This document shows positions 9,023 to 18,480 of a stretch of DNA of 64,000 bases, piece after piece (position 1 is the first letter of the stretch; each line of letters starts with the position of its first letter). The notes under the pieces are model-generated. The model saw nothing but the letters and a program-made list of their open reading frames with translations, was not told the DNA's origin and made no database searches. The DNA lies in contig NZSL01000008.1 in NCBI GenBank assembly GCA_002696735.1, forward strand, positions 372,001-436,000, in the 5' to 3' direction. The position numbers and the translations under genes are program-made. Source of the DNA: Methylophaga sp. GTDB taxonomy: Bacteria; Pseudomonadota; Gammaproteobacteria; Nitrosococcales; Methylophagaceae.

Positions 9023-10225
9023 ATGAAAATTAAACGTTTCCAGGCGGCAGATGTACGTCAGGCAATCCGCGAAGTACGTGAAGTACTGGGTCCGGATGCC
9101 GTTATCCTCTCTAATACTCGCGTTGATGGTGGCGTGGAGATTGTGGCGGCTACAGATTACGATGAGACGCAATTCCGTCGTCAGAATAATGTTCCTCGTC
9201 CCGCAGCTGTCGCAGACGAACCCAAAATTGAAATTGATCCTGCTCAACCACAAGCACCGGCTTACGTTGCCCCACAACAAAATATCTGGTCGCAGGAACC
9301 CACTCTGGTTCAGATGCGCAAAGAAATTGCCAGTTTGCGGGATATGCTGCAAAACCAGCTGTCTGATTTAACCTGGAAAGATATGGCAAGACAAAGTCCA
9401 ACCCAGATGCAAGTTTTGCAACGCCATATGCGCATGGGAACGGATGTTGAACTCGCCAAACAACTGGTTACAGCCAGTCAGGGAATTGATGATCTGGAAA
9501 CTGCCTGGCGTCAATCATTAGGCAAACTTGCGGCGCAAATCCCGTTATCAGATCAGGACATTATCGAAAAAGGTGGCATCATGGCTCTGGTGGGACCGAC
9601 TGGCGTTGGTAAAACCACGACCATTGCCAAACTGGCAGCGCGTTGCGCATTGAAACACGGTGCACGCCAGGTAGGCCTGATTACCACTGATTGCTACCGA
9701 ATCGGCGGTCAGGAGCAACTGCGTAGTTATGCTCGTATATTGGGCGTCTCATTACGAGTCGCGCGAAACCATCAGGAACTGGGTGAAGCACTGAATGATA
9801 TGCTTGATCGGCGCTTTATACTGATCGATACTGCAGGTATGAATCCGCGTGATATGCAATTAACACAAAAAATAGCTATGTTAACTCAGCATTCTCCCCG
9901 CATCCGACATTTCCTCACGCTGTCTGCAACCACCCAAAACTCTGCTCTGAATGATATCATTAAGGCGTTTTCGCACCTTAAATTAAGCGGCTGCATTCTG
10001 ACCAAAACTGATGAAAGCAGCAGTCTGGGAGGTGCGGTCTCTGCAATAATTCGTCATCAACTGCCTTTGGCCTATATCTGCGATGGTCAGCAAGTACCTG
10101 AAGATCTTGGTCTGGCACGACCAAACAGTTTGGTGAATCAGGCCAGTGAGTTGATGCAATCTGAACAACAAGCACTGGATCCTCATACAGTATCCAGTTA
10201 CGGAGGTTTTGCCGCTTATGGCTGA
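9023..10225 (+). CDS. flhF: SRP-type GTPase FlhF, polar flagellum placement
   Basis: FlhF sets the polar site of flagellar assembly in Pseudomonas, Vibrio and relatives. The sequence has the B-domain start (MKIKRFQAADVRQAIREVREVLGPDAVILSN), a variable linker and an SRP GTPase NG domain. That domain shows the P-loop GPTGVGKTTTIAKLA, DCYRIGGQEQL, IDTAGM and the G4 motif TKTDE. Length is about 400 aa. I start at ATG 9023, 7 bases after GAAGG. An in-frame GTG lies one codon upstream. The 3' end overlaps flhG, its partner. Confidence 0.97.
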   Translation: MKIKRFQAADVRQAIREVREVLGPDAVILSNTRVDGGVEIVAATDYDETQFRRQNNVPRPAAVADEPKIEIDPAQPQAPAYVAPQQNIWSQEPTLVQMRKEIASLRDMLQNQLSDLTWKDMARQSPTQMQVLQRHMRMGTDVELAKQLVTASQGIDDLETAWRQSLGKLAAQIPLSDQDIIEKGGIMALVGPTGVGKTTTIAKLAARCALKHGARQVGLITTDCYRIGGQEQLRSYARILGVSLRVARNHQELGEALNDMLDRRFILIDTAGMNPRDMQLTQKIAMLTQHSPRIRHFLTLSATTQNSALNDIIKAFSHLKLSGCILTKTDESSSLGGAVSAIIRHQLPLAYICDGQQVPEDLGLARPNSLVNQASELMQSEQQALDPHTVSSYGGFAAYG

Positions 10226-11090
10226 TGCACCCTTGGACCAGGCAAGTGGTCTGCGAAAAATGACCCACATTCCGAAGCCGGTAAAAGTAATCGCTATTGC
10301 CAGTGGTAAAGGTGGTGTGGGTAAAACCAATGTCACGGTGAATATTGGTGTGGCACTTGCTACTCAAGGGAAAAAAGTCGTTCTACTCGATGCTGACCTG
10401 GGTTTGGCCAATATCGATGTGATGCTTGGCTTACATCCGCAATTCAATCTGCTGCATGTTCTTGAGGGAGATAAAAGCCTGAAAGAAATTATGGTTGATG
10501 GCCCATCCGGGCTACAGATTATCCCAGCGGCTTCCGGTGTTAAGAAAATGGCTGAACTCAGCCCTGCTGAACATGCGGGTATGATTCAAGCTTTCAGTGA
10601 ACTCGATGATCACATTGATATCCTGCTTATCGACAGTGCAGCAGGTATCGCTGACAGTGTCGTCAGTTTTACCAAAGCGGCGCAGGAAGTCATCGTTGTT
10701 GTCTGTGATGAACCTGCCTCAATTACCGATGCCTATGCATTAATCAAATTACTGAGTCGCGAGCATGGAGTTGAACGATTCCATATTATTGCCAATATGG
10801 GACGCAGTATTCAGGAAGGTCGTGAATTATTCGATAAAATCTCACTGGTATGCGATCGCTTTTTGGATGTAACCTTAAATTTTATGGGGATTGTTCCTTT
10901 TGATGAAGATCTTCGTCGGGCAGTTAAAAAGCAACGTTCAGTGGTCGAGTTTTTACCGCGCAGCAAATCTGCCACGGCATTTCAGCATCTGGCAAAAAAA
11001 ATCGATTACTGGCCCGTAGCCAAACAACCGAGGGGAAATATGGAATTCTTTGTTGAACGTCTGATACAGGCTAGCCTGGAAGCAGGTTAG
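10218..11090 (+). CDS. flhG: MinD-like ATPase FlhG/FleN, flagellar number control
   Basis: FlhG (FleN) antagonises FlhF and FleQ so that one polar flagellum is built. It shows a deviant Walker A motif, ASGKGGVGKTNVTVNIG, then VVLLDADLGLANIDVMLGL and LLIDSAAGI, with a C-terminal amphipathic tail for membrane contact. I use ATG 10218. An in-frame TTG at 10209 is only 2 bases from the GGAGG and looks too close. The start overlaps the flhF end by 8 bases. fliA follows directly. Confidence 0.95.
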   Translation: MADAPLDQASGLRKMTHIPKPVKVIAIASGKGGVGKTNVTVNIGVALATQGKKVVLLDADLGLANIDVMLGLHPQFNLLHVLEGDKSLKEIMVDGPSGLQIIPAASGVKKMAELSPAEHAGMIQAFSELDDHIDILLIDSAAGIADSVVSFTKAAQEVIVVVCDEPASITDAYALIKLLSREHGVERFHIIANMGRSIQEGRELFDKISLVCDRFLDVTLNFMGIVPFDEDLRRAVKKQRSVVEFLPRSKSATAFQHLAKKIDYWPVAKQPRGNMEFFVERLIQASLEAG

Positions 11091-11091
11091 G

Positions 11092-11820
11092 ATGATTGGA
11101 TTAAGCATGTATTCCAGCCAAATATCAGAACTCACTCAGCACCAGCTGATTCAACAGCATGGTGGCCTGGTTAAACGTATCGCTTATCATCTGGTTGCCC
11201 GCTTACCCCATACGGTTGAAGTGAATGATCTAATTCAGGCAGGCATGATTGGTCTGCTGGATGCTTCCCACCAGTATAAAGCCAGCCAGGGTGCCAGCTT
11301 CGAAACGTATGCGGGTATTCGTATCCGTGGAGCGATGCTTGATGAAATTCGGCGCAATGATTGGGCACCGCGCTCGGTACACCGCAAAGCCCGTGAAATC
11401 GCTGAAGTCATGCATCAGCTTGAACAGCAACTTGGCCGTTCACCAATGGATGTAGAGGTGGCGGATGCACTGGAAATGACACTTGATCAGTACCACCAGC
11501 AATTACAGGATGCCTCAGGGCACCAGGTATTCAGTCTGGATGATATGACTGATAATCAACTGACTGATGGTGACTCTTTCGGTAGTGATGATGTCGGTCC
11601 CGCTGAAATCACCGAGAATAACAATTTTGAACGCGCTCTTGCAGAAGCGATAGACGGTCTGCCGGATCGTGAGCGGTTATTAATGAGCCTGTACTATAAT
11701 GAAGAATTAAACTTAAAAGAAATTGGTGAAGTACTCGGCGTCAGTGAGTCACGTGTCAGTCAGATCCACACACAAACTGTGGTGAGATTGCGTAGTAAGC
11801 TTCGCGATTGGATGCAGTAA
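11092..11820 (+). CDS. fliA: RNA polymerase sigma-28 factor FliA
   Basis: FliA directs transcription of late flagellar and chemotaxis genes. Region 2 ([48 protein letters not shown]) and region 4 ([39 protein letters not shown]) are intact. Length of 242 aa fits the family. ATG 11107 (MYSSQ) is an alternative start nearer the usual FliA N-terminus. It lies 1 base after the flhG stop, so it is probably read on the same transcript. Confidence 0.97.
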   Translation: MIGLSMYSSQISELTQHQLIQQHGGLVKRIAYHLVARLPHTVEVNDLIQAGMIGLLDASHQYKASQGASFETYAGIRIRGAMLDEIRRNDWAPRSVHRKAREIAEVMHQLEQQLGRSPMDVEVADALEMTLDQYHQQLQDASGHQVFSLDDMTDNQLTDGDSFGSDDVGPAEITENNNFERALAEAIDGLPDRERLLMSLYYNEELNLKEIGEVLGVSESRVSQIHTQTVVRLRSKLRDWMQ

Positions 11821-11836
11821 TTTTGGGAGGTATACC

Positions 11837-12226
11837 TTGGATAAAAATATGAAAATCCTCATTGTGGATGACTTTTCTACAATGCGACGGATTATCAAAA
11901 ATCTATTACGTGATCTTGGCTTCAATAATACTATTGAAGCAGATGATGGTTTAACTGCCCTGCCCATCTTAAATGCAGGTGGTATCGATTTCCTGGTAAC
12001 CGACTGGAATATGCCCGGCATGCAAGGAATAGACTTGCTTAAAACTGTGCGTGCCGATCCCAAATTAGCTACCTTGCCCGTGTTAATGGTTACTGCCGAG
12101 ACAAAACGGGAGCAAATCATTGAGGCCGCTCAGGCTGGCGTCAATGGCTATATTGTAAAACCATTTACGGCCGCAACATTAAAAGAAAAAATCGAAAAAA
12201 TATTCGAACGTATCAACGCACAATAA
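11837..12226 (+). CDS. cheY: chemotaxis response regulator CheY
   Basis: This 129-residue single receiver domain binds FliM when phosphorylated. The acidic pair (VDDF), phospho-acceptor Asp in VTDWNMPGM, switch Thr in MVTAE and Lys in YIVKPF are all present. The start is TTG at 11837, 6 bases after GGGAGG, and gives the usual CheY N-terminus. The in-frame ATG four codons later has no comparable ribosome site. cheZ follows 18 bases later. Confidence 0.98.
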   Translation: MDKNMKILIVDDFSTMRRIIKNLLRDLGFNNTIEADDGLTALPILNAGGIDFLVTDWNMPGMQGIDLLKTVRADPKLATLPVLMVTAETKREQIIEAAQAGVNGYIVKPFTAATLKEKIEKIFERINAQ

Positions 12227-12244
12227 TCCGCTGGAAAGGAATTT

Positions 12245-12976
12245 ATGGAAGCTCTGAATAAAGCAGAACAACTTGAAGCCGCCCAGGCCCTTATTAATGC
12301 GATTGAGCAGGATGACGAAGATCGTATTAAAACTGAATTAATGGCGCTTACCAATGCTCGCGAAAGTGCATTATTTCAGCAAATAGGCAAATTGACCCGT
12401 GAACTTCACGAAGCATTAAATAACTTCAAAGTTGATGCCCGACTGGTTGATCTGACACACAACGATATGCCGGATACCCGGGATCGTCTGAACTACGTTA
12501 TTCAAACCACTGAAGAAGCTGCACACAAAACGTTAGGTTATATCGATAAAACCCTGCCTTTGGCTAATGAATTGAAACAAACTGCCGCTAAGCTCAATGA
12601 AAGCTGGCAACGCTTTCGAAATCGGGAGATGTCAGCAACAGAATTCCGTGATTTGAGCCGGGAAATTGAAGCTTACTTACCTGTGGTGAATACGCATGCT
12701 GGGGAGATCCACAATAACTTATCTGAAATGACGCTGGCACAGGGCTTTCAGGACTTAACCGGACAAGTTTTACGCCAGGTCATTGGACTGGTAGAAGAAG
12801 TTGAAAACAATCTGGTAAAACTGGTTAAGGTGGCAGGACAATCTCAGCAAAGTGGAGAGACAAAACAGGTCGATCCATTAAAAGCAGAAGGACCGCAGAT
12901 AAATGCTAAAAATAAACCGAATGTGGTCAACAACCAGGACGATGTGGATGATTTGTTATCCAGTCTTGGTTTTTAG
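12245..12976 (+). CDS. cheZ: CheY phosphatase CheZ
   Basis: CheZ (243 aa) dephosphorylates CheY-P. The catalytic helix is visible in LAQGFQDLTGQVLRQVIGLVEEVE, which holds the key Gln and Asp residues. The extreme C-terminus, QDDVDDLLSSLGF, is the CheY-docking tail joined by a flexible linker. It resembles the FliM N-terminal docking peptide. An AAAGGAA site precedes the ATG. Confidence 0.97.
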   Translation: MEALNKAEQLEAAQALINAIEQDDEDRIKTELMALTNARESALFQQIGKLTRELHEALNNFKVDARLVDLTHNDMPDTRDRLNYVIQTTEEAAHKTLGYIDKTLPLANELKQTAAKLNESWQRFRNREMSATEFRDLSREIEAYLPVVNTHAGEIHNNLSEMTLAQGFQDLTGQVLRQVIGLVEEVENNLVKLVKVAGQSQQSGETKQVDPLKAEGPQINAKNKPNVVNNQDDVDDLLSSLGF

Positions 12977-12988
12977 AAGGACAGGAGC

Positions 12989-14980
12989 ATGGCCTTAGAT
13001 ACAGATGATGAAATTCTGCAGGATTTTCTGGTTGAGGCAGAAGAAATACTGGATGGCTTGAATGAGCAATTGGTTGCTCTGGAAACACAGCCACAGGATA
13101 AAGATTTACTTAACTCCATTTTTCGGGGCTTTCACACTATTAAAGGTGGCGCTGGATTTTTAAGTCTCGAAGCGATGGTAAACCTGTGTCATAAAGGCGA
13201 GGATGTATTTAACCTGTTGCGTCAGGGTGAACGCCTGGTTGATGCAGACATGATGGATACCTTTCTCAAGGTACTGGATATTCTTAACAGTATGTTTGCT
13301 GAGGTCAAAGCCGGCTCTTATCCAACGGCAGCTGATCCGGTCATAATCGATCAACTGGCGGCTTATTTATCTGGTGAAGCGCCGCCCGCTGCTGCAGAAC
13401 CGGAACCAGAGCCTGAACCAGAAGTGAGCCCACCGGCAGCTGAAAACAATGTAGCTGGCGATGACATAACAGATGATGAATTTGAAGCGCTACTGGACCA
13501 ATTGCATGGCAATGCTGCGCCTGGCATTACTCCACCTGCAGATCCTCCTAAAGCCGAACCAGCCAAATCGACTGGAGATGATGAAATCTCCGAAGAAGAA
13601 TTTGAAGCGCTTCTGGATGAATTACAGGGAAAGAAACCAGCAGCTAAAACCACTCCTCCGCCCGCAACTAAACCTGCTGCCGAAGCAGCTAAACCCGTCA
13701 GTCCAGCAGAACCTGCATCTTCACCGAAAACGGCTGACGATGAGGATGTGGTAACAGCGGTAAAACCAGCAGCTGCTGCAGCTGCACCGCAAGCAGCGAA
13801 AGCGCCAGCAGAAACCAGTGTACGCGTCGATACGTCCCGACTGGACGACATCATGAATATGGTAGGCGAACTGGTTCTGGTGCGAAATCGTATTAACACG
13901 CTGGAAGCGGCCTTTGAAAACGAGGAAATGGCCAAAGCCGTCAATAATCTTGCCGTGGTTACTGGAGACCTGCAAACCGCCGTCATGAAAACGCGGATGC
14001 AACCGATCAAAAAGGTATTCGGTCGCTTCCCTCGAGTGGTACGTGATTTGGCTCGCAGCCTGAAAAAAGACATCAACCTTGAATTACGTGGCGAAGAAAC
14101 CGATTTGGATAAAAATCTGGTAGAAGCCCTGGCAGATCCGTTGGTGCATCTGGTTCGTAATGCAGTCGATCATGGCGTTGAAATGCCCGATGTCCGTGAA
14201 GCGGCAGGCAAACCGAAACAAGGACAAATCGTGCTCGCTGCAGCTCAGGAAGGTGACCATATTCTGCTGACTATTTCAGATGATGGCGCCGGAATGAACC
14301 CTGAAGTATTACGCCGCAAAGCCGTTGAAAAAGGCATGATGGATGAGGAAGCTGCCTCACGTCTGACCGAATCGGAATGTTTTGCATTGATATTTGCACC
14401 AGGATTTTCGATGAAACAGGATATTTCTGATATCTCCGGTCGCGGTGTCGGTATGGACGTGGTCAAGACCAGCATCTCCAAACTCAATGGTGTCATTGAT
14501 ATTCAATCGGAAATAGGCAAAGGCACGACACTTTCCATCAAAGTCCCGTTAACCCTGGCGATCATGCCCACATTAATGGTGATGTTGGGTAATCAGATAT
14601 TTGCCTTCCCACTGGTCAGTGTGAATGAAATTTTTAATCTGGATTTGAATAAAACCAATACCGTTGATGGTCAGCAAACTGTTATTGTTAGAAACAAAGC
14701 TCTGCCCTTATTTTATTTGCGTAAATGGCTGAATAAAAACAATGTCACAGAGCGTAAAGCAACAACCGAACATGTTGTTATCGTCAATGTCGGCACACGA
14801 AAAGTGGGTTTCGTTGTTGACCAGTTAATTGGACAAGAAGAAGTGGTTATCAAGCCTCTGGGAGCCCTGCTGCATGGTACCAAAGGCTTTGCAGGAGCGA
14901 CCATTACTGGCGATGGACGTATTGCTCTGATTCTTGATTTCCCAGAGTTAATGAATACTTACGCACATCGAAATTATTAA
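12989..14980 (+). CDS. cheA: chemotaxis histidine kinase CheA with two EFEALLD linker motifs
   Basis: CheA phosphorylates CheY and CheB in response to receptors. Domains in order are P1/HPt (phospho-His 49 in FRGFHTIKGGAGF), a long Ala/Pro/Glu-rich linker (about 130-275), P3 dimerisation, the P4 ATPase (N box HLVRNAVDHG at 387-396, DDGAGM, GRGVGMDVVK) and a P5 CheW-like domain. I see no folded P2 CheY-binding domain. Instead the linker has two related motifs, DDITDDEFEALLDQLHG (158-174) and DDEISEEEFEALLDELQG (197-214). These resemble the docking tails of FliM and CheZ. Length is 663 aa. Confidence 0.97.
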   Translation: MALDTDDEILQDFLVEAEEILDGLNEQLVALETQPQDKDLLNSIFRGFHTIKGGAGFLSLEAMVNLCHKGEDVFNLLRQGERLVDADMMDTFLKVLDILNSMFAEVKAGSYPTAADPVIIDQLAAYLSGEAPPAAAEPEPEPEPEVSPPAAENNVAGDDITDDEFEALLDQLHGNAAPGITPPADPPKAEPAKSTGDDEISEEEFEALLDELQGKKPAAKTTPPPATKPAAEAAKPVSPAEPASSPKTADDEDVVTAVKPAAAAAAPQAAKAPAETSVRVDTSRLDDIMNMVGELVLVRNRINTLEAAFENEEMAKAVNNLAVVTGDLQTAVMKTRMQPIKKVFGRFPRVVRDLARSLKKDINLELRGEETDLDKNLVEALADPLVHLVRNAVDHGVEMPDVREAAGKPKQGQIVLAAAQEGDHILLTISDDGAGMNPEVLRRKAVEKGMMDEEAASRLTESECFALIFAPGFSMKQDISDISGRGVGMDVVKTSISKLNGVIDIQSEIGKGTTLSIKVPLTLAIMPTLMVMLGNQIFAFPLVSVNEIFNLDLNKTNTVDGQQTVIVRNKALPLFYLRKWLNKNNVTERKATTEHVVIVNVGTRKVGFVVDQLIGQEEVVIKPLGALLHGTKGFAGATITGDGRIALILDFPELMNTYAHRNY

Positions 14981-14988
14981 GGATATTT

Positions 14989-16026
14989 GTGACTGTTAAG
15001 GTACTGATTGTTGATGATTCAGCTTTTTTTCGCCGGCGACTGACTGAAATCATTAATGCCGATCCTCGGCTTGAAGTTATCGCCAGTGCCGCTGATGGTG
15101 TGGAAGCCGTCGAACTGGTATCTCGCTACAGACCCGATGTTATTACCATGGATTTGGAAATGCCTGTATTGGATGGCATTGGGGCAGTAAAAAAAATCAT
15201 GCGCCGTCGCCCTACCCCGGTGCTTATGCTTTCCACCTGGACCACGGACGGCGCCAAAGCAACACTAGAGGCATTAGATGCCGGGGCGATGGACTTTCTG
15301 CCAAAACGTTTTGAAGATCTTGCGCAGGACAAAGCCAGCGCCCGGCAAAAATTATGTGACCGTATCAATTTTCTGGCAACACACTCAAAGCCTGAAAAAC
15401 ATACCACAGCCATCAAAACGTCAGAATCACCGGTCACCATAACGCCACTTGAAAAGAAAAAAATTGAACTGGTGGTTATCGGCACCTCAACCGGTGGGCC
15501 TGTTGCTTTGCAAAGTGTATTGTCCCAGTTGCCAGCGGAATTTCCGTTTCCGATTATTCTATTGCAGCACATGCCTGCAACGTTTACCCCCTCTTTTGCT
15601 GAACGACTGAATTCCCAGTGTCATATCAAAATCAAAGAAGCTCAGCAGAATGATTCCTTAAAACCAGGAGTGGCTTACCTTGCTCCGGGTGGACAACAAT
15701 TGATGTTGAAAGGCCGTAGAGGACAGCTTTATCTGCAGGTCGAGGCTGGCCCCGAAAATGCAACATATCGCCCCTGTATAGATGTCACACTGGAATCTGT
15801 TGCCCAGATTTGTCCAGCACAGACCTTGACGATAATCCTTACCGGTATGGGGGCTGATGGCTGTGATGGGGCGATAAAAATGCATCAGAAAGGCTCAACC
15901 GTGTGGGCTCAGGATCAACAGTCCAGTACTATCTATGGTATGCCAATGGCCGTCGCCAAGGCAGGCGTGGCTGATAAAATTCTCAGCCTCGCTGAAATCG
16001 GTAAACTACTGACGGCGCTTAAATAA
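14989..16026 (+). CDS. cheB: protein-glutamate methylesterase/deamidase CheB
   Basis: CheB (345 aa) removes methyl groups from receptors for adaptation. An N-terminal receiver (VDDSAFFRRRL, phospho-Asp in ITMDLEMPVLDG, STWT) is joined to a methylesterase domain. The catalytic Ser lies in GTSTGGPVALQ, His in LLQHMP and Asp in LTGMGADGCDGA. The start is GTG at 14989 behind AAGGA. No cheR methyltransferase is in the window. Confidence 0.97.
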   Translation: MTVKVLIVDDSAFFRRRLTEIINADPRLEVIASAADGVEAVELVSRYRPDVITMDLEMPVLDGIGAVKKIMRRRPTPVLMLSTWTTDGAKATLEALDAGAMDFLPKRFEDLAQDKASARQKLCDRINFLATHSKPEKHTTAIKTSESPVTITPLEKKKIELVVIGTSTGGPVALQSVLSQLPAEFPFPIILLQHMPATFTPSFAERLNSQCHIKIKEAQQNDSLKPGVAYLAPGGQQLMLKGRRGQLYLQVEAGPENATYRPCIDVTLESVAQICPAQTLTIILTGMGADGCDGAIKMHQKGSTVWAQDQQSSTIYGMPMAVAKAGVADKILSLAEIGKLLTALK

Positions 16027-16029
16027 GCT

Positions 16030-16770
16030 ATGGATATCCTTAGCATCCTGGGCTTACTGATTGGGTTTGGTGCCATTATTGTCGGTCAGTATCTGGAAGG
16101 CGGGCATCTCGATACCATTCTTAATGCGGTGGCCTTATTAATTGTATTGGGCGGTACACTGGGTGCCGTAATGCTACAGACGCCGATGAATACATTTTTG
16201 CGTGCATTGAAAATGACCGTATGGATATTCAAGCCCCCTCAGCAATCGGCCAAACGTTTACTGGAAAAGATTCTTGACTGGAATCAAATCGCCCGACGTG
16301 AGGGGTTACTTCGCCTTGAGGCTATGGCTATGGAAGAAACCGATATCTTTACCCAAAAAGGTCTGCAACTCATTGCTGATGGTGCCGAGCCGGAAATCAT
16401 TCGTGAGATTCTGGAGACCGATCTGGATATCATGGAGAACAATGATCTGCAGGCTGCTAAAGTCTATGAAGCCATGGGAGGTTATTCACCCACCATCGGT
16501 ATCATTGGTGCGGTGTTAGGGTTAATTCACGTCATGGGAAATCTGGCAGATCCTTCCTCACTTGGATCAGGCATTGCCGTGGCTTTTGTTGCCACCATTT
16601 ATGGTGTCGGGCTGGCTAACCTATTGTTTTTACCAATGGGGAATAAACTCAAGACGTTGGTACAACGCCGCACCCAATTACAAATGATGTTAATTGATGG
16701 CTTGATCAGTGTGGCTGATGGTGACAATCCACGCAATATCGAAAGCCGTTTGCAGGCATATCTGGGTTAA
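16030..16770 (+). CDS. motC: flagellar stator protein MotC (MotA family)
   Basis: This MotA-type proton channel subunit (246 aa) has four predicted membrane segments. Visible parts are ILGLLIGFGAIIVGQYLEGG, LNAVALLIVLGGTLGAVML, GGYSPTIGIIGAVLGLIHVM and GIAVAFVATIYGVGLANLLFLP. The genes form a pair with motD downstream, the MotC/MotD stator encoded in chemotaxis clusters of pseudomonads. It starts 3 bases after cheB. Confidence 0.95.
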   Translation: MDILSILGLLIGFGAIIVGQYLEGGHLDTILNAVALLIVLGGTLGAVMLQTPMNTFLRALKMTVWIFKPPQQSAKRLLEKILDWNQIARREGLLRLEAMAMEETDIFTQKGLQLIADGAEPEIIREILETDLDIMENNDLQAAKVYEAMGGYSPTIGIIGAVLGLIHVMGNLADPSSLGSGIAVAFVATIYGVGLANLLFLPMGNKLKTLVQRRTQLQMMLIDGLISVADGDNPRNIESRLQAYLG

Positions 16771-16774
16771 TCCT

Positions 16775-17686
16775 ATGGCCCGGAGAAAGCGTCATGAAGA
16801 ACACGAAAACCATGAACGCTGGCTGGTTTCCTATGCTGACTTTATCACCCTGCTGTTTGCGTTTTTTGTGGTGATGTATTCCATTTCTTCAGTTAATGAA
16901 GGTAAATACAGGGTGCTATCAGAGACACTGGAAAGCGTGTTCTCACAACCAACCCGCAGTGAAGACCCCATTCAGATCGGCGAAGTCAGCCGCGGACAAG
17001 GCGAACGAGTAGCTTCACCGGGTAAACCAGAACTTCCGGATTTTGAAATTGAATTACCCGAACTTCCCAAAGAACGCCCACCCGTTTCCGAGCAGAGCAT
17101 ACGGACAATTAATGATATTTCGCAGCAACTCAGCAGTGCACTGGCCGATTTGATTACAAATGAAGATGTCAGTATCAAACAAACTGAAGACTGGCTGGAG
17201 GTAGAAATCAATTCCAATTTTCTGTTTGCCAGCGGCGATGCGCGTTTAGCACGTGAGGCCGTGCCAGTGATTGGTCAGATTGCGGATGTACTGGCACCCG
17301 TTGCCAATCCTCTGCAGGTTGAAGGGTTTACCGATGATCAACCGATCAATACGCCAAGATTTCCGTCAAACTGGGAGTTGTCAGCAGCCAGGGCTGCCAG
17401 CGTGGTAAATTTACTGGATCGTTTTGGCATTGAGCCGGGACGAATGTCAGCTATTGGGTATGGAGAATTCAAACCGATAGCTAATAATGAAACGGAATTG
17501 GGCCGCCAAAAAAACCGTCGGGTTGTTCTGGTTATTCTGGGCAGCTCGGAAAGCCGGAGGACACTTGAAGTGTTTGATCAATTTAATCGCTCTGCAACAG
17601 AGCCAGAAAACTCAAGTACTCCCATTACTGACACCTTGTCATCGCCGTTGATGATGCCCGCCAATAATGGTGAAGCATCTCCATGA
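16775..17686 (+). CDS. motD: flagellar stator protein MotD (MotB family)
   Basis: MotD (303 aa) anchors the stator to peptidoglycan. The N-terminal helix with the proton-binding Asp is WLVSYADFITLLFAFFVVMYS. An OmpA-like peptidoglycan-binding domain follows (VEGFTDDQPINTPRFPSNWELSAARAASVV, IGYGEFKPIANN, NRRVVLVI). I start at ATG 16775 (MARRKRHEEHENHERW). The longer frame from 16709 would overlap motC and add a non-conserved leader. The TGA overlaps the next ATG by 4 bases. Confidence 0.96.
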   Translation: MARRKRHEEHENHERWLVSYADFITLLFAFFVVMYSISSVNEGKYRVLSETLESVFSQPTRSEDPIQIGEVSRGQGERVASPGKPELPDFEIELPELPKERPPVSEQSIRTINDISQQLSSALADLITNEDVSIKQTEDWLEVEINSNFLFASGDARLAREAVPVIGQIADVLAPVANPLQVEGFTDDQPINTPRFPSNWELSAARAASVVNLLDRFGIEPGRMSAIGYGEFKPIANNETELGRQKNRRVVLVILGSSESRRTLEVFDQFNRSATEPENSSTPITDTLSSPLMMPANNGEASP

Positions 17687-18480
17687 CGGTCTGGGCGATC
17701 GCCAATCAGAAAGGTGGCGTAGGCAAGACCACTACGGTGGTGAGTCTTGCCAGCCATCTGGCGTTGAAGGGCCATTCAACGCTGTTGCTGGATATGGATC
17801 CACATGGTTCATTAACCACTTATTTTGGTTTTGATCCGGACAATATCGAAAACAGTATCTATACCCTATTCCAACATGCTGAACAGCAACCACTGAACGC
17901 CATATTCAAAACATTGAAGAAAACCAGTCAGGAAAATATGTACATATTACCGGCTGCAACTGCGATGGCGACACTGGATCGCCAGCTGGGCATTCAAAGT
18001 GGTAAAGGTTTAGTGATACAAAAAACCCTACAGCAACTCAAAGACCGTTTTGAATATGTACTGATTGACTGCCCGCCAATGCTGGGAGTGTTGATGGTGA
18101 ATGCTCTGGCTGCATGTGATGAGCTGTTAATACCGGTCCAGACTGAATTTCTGGCCTTAAAAGGGCTAGAACGCATGTTGCACACGCTACACTTGATCAA
18201 CCATTCCCGTCAGCACAAGCTGCCGTATCTGATTGTGCCGACCATGTATGATCGTCGTACTCGGGCTGGCACCCAGACATTGCAAAAAATGCAAAAAGAC
18301 TATGAAGATAACCTTTGGCAGGATGCGATTCCAATAGATACGCAATTTCGTGATGCCAGCAAATCAGGCATTCCCCTGCCAGCACTCAATCCTGAAAGTC
18401 GGGGCAGCATGGCGTATGAACGTCTAATGAAGAAACTCACCAAAGCCGCAGCAGTGGCAAAGTCAGATAAGAATGTCTAA
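17683..18480 (+). CDS. parC: ParA-family ATPase, ParC-like polar chemotaxis organiser
   Basis: This 265-residue ParA ATPase has a deviant Walker A, NQKGGVGKTTTVVSLASHL, then LLLDMDPHGSLTTYFG and VLIDCPPMLGVLMVNAL. Genes of this type at this place (after motD, before a CheW-domain gene) correspond to Vibrio ParC, which positions chemotaxis arrays at the pole, and to its Pseudomonas counterpart. It is not a chromosomal partition parA, because no parB is adjacent. The start overlaps the motD stop. Confidence 0.88.
   Translation: MTVWAIANQKGGVGKTTTVVSLASHLALKGHSTLLLDMDPHGSLTTYFGFDPDNIENSIYTLFQHAEQQPLNAIFKTLKKTSQENMYILPAATAMATLDRQLGIQSGKGLVIQKTLQQLKDRFEYVLIDCPPMLGVLMVNALAACDELLIPVQTEFLALKGLERMLHTLHLINHSRQHKLPYLIVPTMYDRRTRAGTQTLQKMQKDYEDNLWQDAIPIDTQFRDASKSGIPLPALNPESRGSMAYERLMKKLTKAAAVAKSDKNV

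Noticed and set aside
13363..14076. A 237-codon minus-strand ORF opposite cheA.
   Set aside because: It is the antisense of the Ala/Pro-rich cheA linker; its Ser/Ala-rich sequence is a by-product of codon use.
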